DNA of 64,000 nucleotides. Source: Candidatus Puniceispirillum sp. (lineage in GTDB: Bacteria; Pseudomonadota; Alphaproteobacteria; Puniceispirillales; Puniceispirillaceae). Within the stretch, counting starts at the first letter, position 1, and each line of letters begins with the position of its first letter. The notes beneath the pieces are model-generated. The model did not search any database and was not told where the DNA came from. It saw only the letters and a list, made by a program, of their open reading frames with translations. The position numbers and the translations under genes were made by a program. The stretch lies in NCBI GenBank assembly GCA_028382965.1, contig JAOEUK010000001.1, positions 124,001-188,000 on the forward strand. The letters run 5' to 3'. Below are positions 57,489 through 64,000 of this stretch, piece after piece.

Positions 57489-58490
57489 ATGGAAGGTGCA
57501 ATAGACCTAAGTTTTGAGGCATTTGAGAATATTAACTCTTTGCCGGATACAGAAAGTAAAGGCTGGTTGGCATCAGATTTGTCAGAAAAGGATTGGACTG
57601 TAACTTTGTCTACTGACGCCATTAATGAAATTCTGGGGATGGTAAATAGAATGAAGGAAAACCCTTTACCTATGCTGCTTCGGCAACCAGAACAATTTAA
57701 GATAAAGGAGTTAACAAGAGCCTATACGAAAGTGAAAAAAATTTGTGATTTGGGAGTTGGATTTTCTGTTATCGATAGGTTGCCGCTGGATCAATTTGAT
57801 ATAAACGATATGGTCGCTGTTTATTGGGCTTTGGGCTTTCTAATGGGACCAAATGTTGCCCAAAAATGGGATGGAACCATGATATATGATGTGACAGACA
57901 CTGGCAAAAAATTTGAATATGGTGTTAGGGGTTCAGCCACGAATGTTGAATTGGTGTTTCACACTGACAATGCTTTTGGCATTCAGGTACCAGACTACGT
58001 TGGCTTGTTATGTAAATACCCAGCGAAATCTGGTGGCTTGAGCCGATTCTGCAGTCTTTATACGGTGCATGCACGAATGAAAGAGGCCTTCCCCAAACAA
58101 TTAAAAAGATTATACAAGCCGATGTATTTTGACCGTCAAGCTGAGCATCTGAAAGGTAAAGAAAAAGTAAGCTTTGCGCCAATGTTTACTTGGAATAAAA
58201 ATGATCTTTACTGCCGAGCAAACAGTTCTCTTGTTAGGAAGGGCTATGCAGTAATTGACCAGACCATTGATGGAGCGCTTTCAGACGCTCTTGACGCAAT
58301 AGACACAATTACATCTTCATCTGATCTATGGATTGAAGCCCCGCTAGAGAGGGGACAAATTCAGTATTTAAACAATCATCAACTTGGTCATTACAGATCT
58401 AATTTTGTTGACAATGATTACATAGACAAAAAACGACATCTTTACAGGCTTTGGCATCGGACCAAAGGTCAAATTACTTATGATGGATAA
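57489..58490 (+). CDS. TauD/TfdA-family Fe(II)/2-oxoglutarate dioxygenase-like protein
   Basis: This 333-residue protein has a C-terminal double-stranded beta-helix. The metal HxD is His158-Asp160 in VFHTDNAFG, and the distal His301 is in NNHQLGHYRS. The 2-oxoglutarate arginine is likely Arg320 or Arg324 (HLYRLWHR). The N-terminal 100 residues resemble gamma-butyrobetaine- or clavaminate-like members only loosely. The ATG has an AGGAG site. An SDR gene follows after 32 bases, so they are probably one unit. The substrate is unknown. Confidence 0.82.
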   Translation: MEGAIDLSFEAFENINSLPDTESKGWLASDLSEKDWTVTLSTDAINEILGMVNRMKENPLPMLLRQPEQFKIKELTRAYTKVKKICDLGVGFSVIDRLPLDQFDINDMVAVYWALGFLMGPNVAQKWDGTMIYDVTDTGKKFEYGVRGSATNVELVFHTDNAFGIQVPDYVGLLCKYPAKSGGLSRFCSLYTVHARMKEAFPKQLKRLYKPMYFDRQAEHLKGKEKVSFAPMFTWNKNDLYCRANSSLVRKGYAVIDQTIDGALSDALDAIDTITSSSDLWIEAPLERGQIQYLNNHQLGHYRSNFVDNDYIDKKRHLYRLWHRTKGQITYDG

Positions 58491-58522
58491 ATATATTTCT
58501 GACAATAAATGGAGAGTGTTAA

Positions 58523-59314
58523 ATGGACTTTGAAATGACAGGCAAGCTTGCACTGGTAACTGGTGGAAGCCGCGGTATTGGTAAATCAATCGCTCTTAAG
58601 CTTGCCGGTCAAGGCGCCAATGTTATAATTTGTGGGCGGGATCAAGATTCTTTAAATAGCGCAGTAAAGGACATCGAAAAAAAAGGTGTTGATGCTTGGG
58701 GATTTCAAGCAGATGTTAGTAAAAATGCTGAGATAAAGATGTTGTTTCAAGAAATTTCATCAATAAACAAAAATGTTGATATATTAGTTAACAACGCCGT
58801 TACATCAACAAGTGCGCCGTTTGATGAGTTAACTGATGATGAATTTGTTTACCATATTGAAGTTAAATTAATGGCGTACATTCGGATAGCGCGACTTGCA
58901 TTAGAGCAAATGAAAAAATTAGGCAGTGGAAGAATTGTCAATTTAGGAGGAATGACGGCAAGGATTGTTGCGCCCTTGCGTATGACAAATGGGGTTACAA
59001 ATGCAGGAGTGGCCAATTTTACCAAGCAGTTTGCTAGTTATGCTGCTAAATTTGATGTTACTGTTAATTGTGTTCATCCTGGTTACACTGCAACTGATCG
59101 CATAATGCAAATTTTTAAACGTGAGGCACAAGAATTACAAATTGATCTAAATACTATTTTAGAAAAACGTACAGCAGACATACCACTTGGAAAATTGATA
59201 CAACCTGAGGATATTGCGTCAGCTGTTTTGTTTTTTTGTTCGCCTCTGGCAAAAATGGTAACGGGTCAATGTATCGCGGTTGATGGAGGCTCGGGTGAAG
59301 CAGTTTCATATTAA
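58523..59314 (+). CDS. SDR-family protein with altered catalytic site
   Basis: This is a 263-residue short-chain dehydrogenase fold. The cofactor motif TGGSRGIG lies at residues 13-20, and LVNNAV (88-93) and the C-terminal VTGQCIAVDGGSG are typical. The active-site YxxxK that defines classical SDRs is missing: the aligned positions in MTNGVTNAGVANF are Asn156 and Asn160, and the usual serine appears as glycine in LGGMT. It may be a non-redox or altered-mechanism member. It has a GGAG site and follows the TauD-like gene closely. Confidence 0.85.
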   Translation: MDFEMTGKLALVTGGSRGIGKSIALKLAGQGANVIICGRDQDSLNSAVKDIEKKGVDAWGFQADVSKNAEIKMLFQEISSINKNVDILVNNAVTSTSAPFDELTDDEFVYHIEVKLMAYIRIARLALEQMKKLGSGRIVNLGGMTARIVAPLRMTNGVTNAGVANFTKQFASYAAKFDVTVNCVHPGYTATDRIMQIFKREAQELQIDLNTILEKRTADIPLGKLIQPEDIASAVLFFCSPLAKMVTGQCIAVDGGSGEAVSY

Positions 59315-59517
59315 GAGGTTGCCTTCATAGGCAGGCCAATCAATAACACCTTAAATTGTTATTTGGATTGCGACTGTAGTTCTAAAGATTAAATATATTT
59401 AGTGCAACGAGTATGAGTTGATTTTTACTTAAGCTAAAGTGAGATAGAGCATCTGCTCTAAAAGAGTGAGAAGCATTAACGTCATATTTGGGACCATAAT
59501 AAAAAGGTAAAGAGCCA

Positions 59518-60288
59518 ATGAAAGTTTTTCATTTTATAAGAATAGTCGGACTGATTTGTTTTTCGTTTTCTTTGACCATGGTCGCATCAGTTGGTGTGAA
59601 TGCAGCTGATTTTTCATACGAAATAGTTGTAGATGGTAATGGAGAAGTGGTTCGTAAAGGAATGCAAGTTTCAGTGCATTATCAGGGACGCTTAGCTGAT
59701 GGCACTGTTTTTGATGACTCACAAAAACGCGGTGAGCCAATAAGCTTTATTCTTGGTAGTGGGCAAGTTATTCCTGGATGGGAAAAAGGTATTGTTGGCA
59801 TGAGGGTTGGTGAAAAGCGAATGCTAACTATACCGCCTGAGCTTGGCTATGGAATTGCAGGCGCAGGATCATTAATTCCACCGAATGCAACTTTAATTTT
59901 TGATGTTGAGCTTGTTGCAGTCAGTGTTGCCCAAAAATTGTCTAATGCTAAACCAATTGATTTAAAAATCGCACGGGACAATGGCGTTGTTGTTGTAGAT
60001 ATACGCCGTCCTGAAGAATGGGCATCAACTGGTATTATTGCAGGGTCATATACAATCACTGCTTTTAGCAAGTCTGGACAGTTGCATCTAGATTTTCTGC
60101 CTAAACTCAAGGCAATTGTACCAACTCTAGATACTCCAGTTATACTCTATTGCCGTACTGGAAATCGCACTGGCACTATTGGCAGTGCATTGGCCAAGCA
60201 ACTTGGTTACAGTGACATTGCTCATTTATCTAGCGGTATTGTTGGATGGACTGCTGAAGGAGAACTTGTGGTTCCCTATAACCCATAG
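59518..60288 (+). CDS. Exported FKBP peptidyl-prolyl isomerase fused to a rhodanese domain
   Basis: This protein of 256 residues begins with a signal peptide (residues 1-30, ending VNAA). Residues 33-136 form an FKBP domain, with [40 protein letters not shown] and [14 protein letters not shown]. Residues 145-250 form a rhodanese domain with DIRRPEEW and the active-site loop YCRTGNRTG (Cys212). The expected site is the periplasm, where it could couple proline isomerisation with thiol or sulfur chemistry on client proteins. The pairing is uncommon; the client is unknown. Confidence 0.88.
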   Translation: MKVFHFIRIVGLICFSFSLTMVASVGVNAADFSYEIVVDGNGEVVRKGMQVSVHYQGRLADGTVFDDSQKRGEPISFILGSGQVIPGWEKGIVGMRVGEKRMLTIPPELGYGIAGAGSLIPPNATLIFDVELVAVSVAQKLSNAKPIDLKIARDNGVVVVDIRRPEEWASTGIIAGSYTITAFSKSGQLHLDFLPKLKAIVPTLDTPVILYCRTGNRTGTIGSALAKQLGYSDIAHLSSGIVGWTAEGELVVPYNP

Positions 60289-60603
60289 AGGTTGCTGCTT
60301 ACTAATATTTAGCCCTCAGGCCGCATTGCAGTTAACGCTTTCTCCAAACTCATGTCTGCACTGTCCAACTTAACTTTTGAGACTTCTCCGCATCGCTAAT
60401 ATCTCTTTTGATAAAAAACTTTCTCATGATTTCCCCCAGATAGTTCTTCTAAAAACACTTCGCTATCGTCAAAACAAAAGCAATCCTCATCTTATTTTCC
60501 ATGCAGCAAGTTAAGCTGAAACTTTCAAAAAACAGTATTTCTCATAAAACCTTTCCTTAAAAAAAGGACTATAAAAATACAGGCCAAGTTTAAGGAGGAA
60601 TGA
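60289..60603. other. Gene-free stretch before the 38-codon ORF
   Basis: This 315-base region shows no convincing coding frame. It has a C/T-rich strand bias and one small hairpin (CCTTAAAAAAAGG near 60556-60568). Near its 3' end a strong AAGGAGGA ribosome site precedes the small ORF. A promoter for the small ORF and the MFS gene presumably lies here. Confidence 0.5.
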
Positions 60604-60720
60604 ATGTTAGATAAGCCCTTATACTTTAACCGTTTTGTAGCTTGCTTTCTACGAGAGGTACCTCGTAAAACTCAAACATACACAGAAAATGGAGCTGGCC
60701 AGCTCTTAGACCGCTTTTAA
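60604..60720 (+). CDS. Short 38-residue ORF before the MFS gene
   Basis: An ATG 4 bases after an AAGGAGGA ribosome site opens a 38-codon frame ending TAA at 60720, 10 bases before the MFS start. The peptide MLDKPLYFNRFVACFLREV... is basic and matches nothing I recognise. It contains the hairpin TACGAG-AGGTAC-CTCGTA near 60648-60665. The MFS gene has no ribosome site of its own, so this ORF may serve as a coupled leader. It could also be chance. Confidence 0.42.
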   Translation: MLDKPLYFNRFVACFLREVPRKTQTYTENGAGQLLDRF

Positions 60721-60730
60721 AATTAAATGG

Positions 60731-61942
60731 ATGAAAATGGATAATAGAAGATCATGGCGGCGGTTAATAGTAGCGCTTTTAATTGCGTTAGTGGCCAACG
60801 TTGGAATTTGGTCAGTTGTTGTCGTACTACCCTCAATTGAAGCAGAATTTAATTCTAGCCGTGCAGTTGCAACATTGCCATATGCTTTGACCTTGATTGG
60901 TTTTGCCATTGGTAACTTTTTGATTGGTCATTTAGTTGATCGATTTGGTGTAACAAAAGCGCTGATCTTTGCGTCTTTTATAATTTCAATTAATTTTTTA
61001 TTTTGCGCGCTTTCTAATAATTTGTTTGCAATAATATTTTCACACTTTTTTTTAGGTTTAGGAACTGCGGCAGGCTTTGGGCCCTTGATTGCAGATATTT
61101 CACATTGGTTTTTAAAAAAACGGGGAATTGCAGTAGCAATAATTGCCAGTGGAAACTACCTTTCGGGAGTTATTTGGTCGCCAATTATTGCTAATATTCT
61201 AATCAGCAATGGTTGGCGTGATATATACCTGATCTTGTCATTAGTGATATCTGCAGTTGTTATTCCCTTGTCTTTTCTTTTGCTTCAAAAATCAAAAGAA
61301 ATAAAGCTAATAGCTTTACAAGCAAAAAAAAATGCAGATATCACTAAAATTTCCATTTCAGGCAGAAAACTTCAATTTTGTTTAGGTCTGGCTGGTGTTG
61401 GATGTTGCATCGCAATGGCAATGCCGCAAGTGCATATTGTTGCCTATTGTGTGGGTTTAGGTTTTGGGTCTACGATTGGGGCTGAAATGCTTTCATTGAT
61501 GCTTGCATGTGGAGTTGTAAGCCGCATTTTGTTTGGCCTTTGTGCTGACCGATTGGGGGGCTTTTATACATTAATTATTAGTTCAACTTTACAACTGATT
61601 TCGCTTTTTTTATTCCTTCCTTTTAATGGAATGATATCTCTTTACTTGGTTAGTGCGATTTTTGGTCTATCTCAGGGAGGCATAGTGCCATCATATACTA
61701 TTGTTGTGCGTGAGTTTTTACCCGCGCATGAAGCCGGCCAGAGGATTGGTATTGTGTTGATGTTGACTATTTTTGGTATGGCAATTGGTGGATGGATGTC
61801 TGGGTGGATATTTGATCAAACTGGTAGTTATCAAATTGCATTTTTAAATGGTATATTATGGAACATGTTTAATCTTGTAATTCTGGCTTGGCTATTCTTC
61901 AGAATAAGAAAAGGATATGTCACTTTGCAAAGTGCGAGCTAA
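60731..61942 (+). CDS. Major facilitator superfamily transporter
   Basis: This is a 403-residue inner-membrane permease with 12 predicted hydrophobic helices. The MFS signature between helices 2 and 3 is LIGHLVDRFGVTKAL (about residues 64-78), echoed in the second half by RILFGLCADRLGGFYTL. Glycine-rich helices such as GLSQGGIVPSYTIVVREF resemble the monocarboxylate/oxalate-formate group, so an organic anion is a reasonable substrate guess. A hairpin at 61995-62012 may end the transcript. Confidence 0.88.
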   Translation: MKMDNRRSWRRLIVALLIALVANVGIWSVVVVLPSIEAEFNSSRAVATLPYALTLIGFAIGNFLIGHLVDRFGVTKALIFASFIISINFLFCALSNNLFAIIFSHFFLGLGTAAGFGPLIADISHWFLKKRGIAVAIIASGNYLSGVIWSPIIANILISNGWRDIYLILSLVISAVVIPLSFLLLQKSKEIKLIALQAKKNADITKISISGRKLQFCLGLAGVGCCIAMAMPQVHIVAYCVGLGFGSTIGAEMLSLMLACGVVSRILFGLCADRLGGFYTLIISSTLQLISLFLFLPFNGMISLYLVSAIFGLSQGGIVPSYTIVVREFLPAHEAGQRIGIVLMLTIFGMAIGGWMSGWIFDQTGSYQIAFLNGILWNMFNLVILAWLFFRIRKGYVTLQSAS

Positions 61943-61994
61943 AATAATCAGACTTGAACAAAGACTGATAAAAACAATTAATAATAGTAATAAA

Positions 61995-62012
61995 AGCGAA
62001 CATCGGTTCGCT
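61995..62012 (+). terminator. Hairpin after the MFS gene
   Basis: AGCGAAC (61995-62001) and GTTCGCT (62006-62012) form a 7-bp perfect stem with a tetraloop ATCG, 53 bases after the MFS stop. The following GAATTTTA is only weakly T-rich. A second AT-rich stem, GTAAAAAT with ATTTTTAC at 62088-62109, lies after the end of the opposite TauD gene. Confidence 0.5.
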
Positions 62013-62124
62013 GAATTTTACCAGCGGATTGTGAGCAACGGTTGACGGATTGATGGAGGCTAGAGCGTAAACGAGCTTTTTCGAGTTGTAAAAATTCCAT
62101 CATTTTTACGGGTTCCCTTGTGAC

Positions 62125-62952
62125 TTAAACTGGAGTCTCGCCACTTGCGGTACAGCGATGCAACTTACGTGGCATGTCCTCGGTATAATCTTTTACTGCA
62201 TAGTGCATCGTACGACGATTATCCCAAACTAAAACGTCTCCAGCACGCCATTGATGACGATATATGTTCTCAGGTTGGGTCGCAATTTTATAAAGATGGT
62301 TGAGAATCAAATTGCCTTCTTCAGCCCCTATGTTCTCTATGCGGGTGGTAAAGTGTGGATTGACAAAAATTGCTTGTTGATTTGTGCCCTCTGGTTTACG
62401 CACGATGGGATGTGTGCGTGGTGGTTTGATCTCAGATGGGTCAATTGGTCTCGCATCAGAGGTGCTTGCAACGCTCCGCTTGAGAGTTGCCATACCACTA
62501 TGTAAGGCTTTAAGTCCCTGTATAGTCTCACGCATATGATCAGAAAGATGGTCATATGCACGCACCATATTACACAACATTGTGTCACCACGGCCCTCGG
62601 GTATGGTCAGTGAATGCAGAACAGTTGCTGATGGGGGTTGGTCTGAATGAGAAATATCAGAGTGCCAATAGTCGTTTGGAGCCCCAGGTCGTCCGGGCTG
62701 GTTCTCAAGAATCAAAACCTGAGGGAACCCCTCCACGCTTGGACGGGTCTTGAGGGGGTGCGAACGGACAAAGCCAAAAAGTTCAGAGAAGGCTACTTGA
62801 GCTGCAGGCGTCAAATTTTGGTCCCGGAACATAAGAACCAGGTGCTTGTTGTAGAGATCTAAAAGATCTGAGTTATTCTGATCGCTGATATTATTGAGGT
62901 CGACGTCGCAAATCTCGATACCTAATGCGCCGTTAATACACTTAGTTTTCAT
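62125..62952 (-). CDS. TauD/TfdA-family Fe(II)/2-oxoglutarate dioxygenase
   Basis: The ATG at 62952, placed after a GAGG site, gives 275 residues, the normal TauD length; a longer reading lacks support. The metal ligands are His97 and Asp99 in YWHSDIS and His250 in WDNRRTMHYA, and the oxoglutarate arginine is Arg266 (KLHRCT). The N-terminus GALGIEICDVDLNN is typical. Taurine, alkylsulfonates and phenoxyacids are known family substrates, and none can be chosen here. No sulfonate transport genes are adjacent. A tautomerase-like gene lies upstream on the same strand. Confidence 0.9.
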   Translation of the reverse strand: MKTKCINGALGIEICDVDLNNISDQNNSDLLDLYNKHLVLMFRDQNLTPAAQVAFSELFGFVRSHPLKTRPSVEGFPQVLILENQPGRPGAPNDYWHSDISHSDQPPSATVLHSLTIPEGRGDTMLCNMVRAYDHLSDHMRETIQGLKALHSGMATLKRSVASTSDARPIDPSEIKPPRTHPIVRKPEGTNQQAIFVNPHFTTRIENIGAEEGNLILNHLYKIATQPENIYRHQWRAGDVLVWDNRRTMHYAVKDYTEDMPRKLHRCTASGETPV

Positions 62953-63283
62953 TTTCAACCTCGATTCTTTAAAATCACAAAGATTCCTTGATTTTAAAAT
63001 CAAAAATTTTATCACTGATACAGCACGATAAGCATTCGTTTTGCTGAGATTTAAGAGCTCGGAAAGCTGTCACACCATGTTTAAACATAAGAATAGAGTT
63101 CCACAAACGAGCCCATTTCGTCAACTGTCTATGTGCCAGCGAGCTTTCTGAGACAGCTTGGACAGAGTGAGGAATGAGGCTGTGATTATGAGGTGAATCA
63201 TGTCATTTGCCAATACTTCCTACTTGTCAGTTATCCTGGGATCGTGAAAACCCGTAAGGTAAGTAACTGGACTAAACTCCAAC
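62953..63283. other. Region between the tautomerase-like gene and TauD
   Basis: These 331 bases hold no recognisable gene. A 16-bp palindrome TTGATTTTAAAATCAA lies at 62988-63003, 36 bases before the TauD start, and could be an operator. A minus-strand frame stays open for about 65 codons over the right half of the gap without a start or ribosome site; I do not recognise it and it may be remnant or chance. Confidence 0.4.
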
Positions 63284-63311
63284 TTAACCGTTACATGAGC
63301 CGCTGATTTCA

Positions 63312-63560
63312 TCAGTGATTTTGCCTTTTATCCACTCTTGAAACAAGCTTGCTTGAAAACTCAATATCTCTTTTGTTAGCCGCAAACATTCTAAGCTCGA
63401 TGTTTAAGTGAGAATAGTGATATTCGTCAATTCGTATGACCCTTCCCTTGCAGACACCAGAGCTTGGGTCAAGTTGCAGTATTATTTTCTCTATATCTAA
63501 CATTAGCGCTCTGACGTCTATTTCTAAATCAGTAGTACATTTTATATCGGCGTGGGGCAT
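63312..63560 (-). CDS. Small tautomerase-like protein (CHMI-type), possibly frameshifted
   Basis: The 82-residue frame starts at an ATG after an AGAGGA site with MPHADIKCTTDLEID, so Pro is exposed after Met removal as in tautomerases. The following pattern, with GRVIRIDEYHYSH and LNIELRMFAANKRD, resembles 5-carboxymethyl-2-hydroxymuconate isomerase. The last 19 residues look unnatural. Removing one A from the AAAA at 63356-63359 would continue the chain as EFQASLFQEWIKGKITDEI to a stop at 63284. That suggests a frameshift or sequence error. Function is tentative. Confidence 0.5.
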   Translation of the reverse strand: MPHADIKCTTDLEIDVRALMLDIEKIILQLDPSSGVCKGRVIRIDEYHYSHLNIELRMFAANKRDIEFSSKLVSRVDKRQNH

Positions 63561-63747
63561 ATCAAAATCCTCTAAACATTGTCTATGAGTTTGGCGTTGA
63601 TCATATTCGTAACTCCTGCGAATCCTGTCTTGCCCACCACATCTTAAAGCAAAGATTACACTTGCCCGTAGCTGGACGAATAGCTCGATGATCTGGATTA
63701 TTTTCGTAACCTATAACAAGAATATTTAATAATTTAACCTATTTTCA

Positions 63748-64000
63748 TTAGATTTTTCTATCTTTAAATTTTGTGATAACCTCTTGAAATTGATTGTAAA
63801 ACTCTTCAAGCTTTGTTCTTCCAACGCCATTTATTGCTAAAAATTGTTGTTGTGTTGTTGGCATGTCTTTGGCCATTTGCAAAAGTGTCTTGTCAGAAAA
63901 AACTACAAAAGCAGGCACTGAACGTTCTCGCGCTAGCGTGAGTCTTACTTTTTTCAGTTCGGCAAAAACTTCAGGGTTGGTTTGAAATTTCCAACTTGAA
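63748..64000 (-). CDS. recQ: RecQ helicase, C-terminal HRDC domain only
   Basis: The window ends inside a minus-strand gene that stops with TAA at 63748-63750. The 84 visible residues form an HRDC domain: ELKKVRLTLARERSVPAFVV, FSDKTLLQMAKDMPTT and FLAINGVGRTKLEEFY. This domain closes RecQ DNA helicases and binds DNA. Ribonuclease D and some other proteins also carry HRDC, but the sequence and terminal position fit RecQ best. The helicase part lies beyond the window. Confidence 0.8.
   Translation of the reverse strand, partial: SSWKFQTNPEVFAELKKVRLTLARERSVPAFVVFSDKTLLQMAKDMPTTQQQFLAINGVGRTKLEEFYNQFQEVITKFKDRKI

Overview
The window reads as a stretch of chromosome from an AT-rich, probably free-living marine alphaproteobacterium. 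The support is gene order. The run secB, dnaQ, coaE, maf and ppsR, then an intergenic gap, then hemE, hemJ, rho, mnmE, mnmG, rsmG, parA, parB and holA is the arrangement known around the alphaproteobacterial replication origin (Caulobacter, Rickettsia). A GANTC methyltransferase of the CcrM type is also present. TRAP transport, GMC oxidoreductase, TauD-type dioxygenases and gamma-glutamyltransferase fit a marine heterotroph such as the SAR116/Puniceispirillum group. That placement is inference, because no rRNA is present.

Layout. 1-8150 is the left origin arm: BON-domain end, glutathione synthetase, HIT, GNAT, an XRE/Smr/Tim44 group, fxsA, secB, dnaQ, coaE, maf and ppsR. 8151-8544 is a gene-free AT-rich gap with several near-consensus DnaA boxes and a CtrA-like site, and is the best candidate for oriC. 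Genes nearest the gap on the left run mostly leftward and those on the right run rightward. 8545-17883 is the right arm: hemE, hemJ, rho, ogt, mnmE, mnmG, rsmG and parAB. Perfect 16-bp parS palindromes lie inside ogt and rsmG. 17880-23681 runs leftward: holA, lptE, leuS, a DUF3576 lipoprotein and a porin with a clear terminator.

23991-42615 is mostly housekeeping: yggS, ribA, an orphan response regulator, a beta-decarboxylating dehydrogenase, tRNA-Gln, ispE, a TPR protein, ETF-ubiquinone oxidoreductase, uracil-DNA glycosylase, a lytic transglycosylase, moaB, rnhB, ccrM, malate synthase G, phosphomannomutase and galU. ugd follows on the opposite strand. galU, ugd and the mutase supply sugar nucleotides for the envelope. 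glcB and the ETF dehydrogenase feed central carbon and the quinone pool.

44200-64000 is more accessory: a VOC protein, an EamA permease broken by two frameshifts, a GMC oxidoreductase, a 3-hydroxyisobutyrate dehydrogenase-like enzyme, gamma-glutamyltransferase, a SABATH-type carboxyl methyltransferase and a TRAP transporter. The TRAP large subunit carries a long charged C-terminal extension. Next come a Crp/Fnr regulator, a TauD-like oxygenase, an SDR protein lacking the usual catalytic Tyr and Lys, a secreted FKBP-rhodanese fusion, an MFS transporter preceded by a 38-codon ORF, a second TauD-family enzyme, a small tautomerase-like gene with a possible frameshift, and the 3' end of recQ. No CRISPR array, insertion sequence or prophage was seen.
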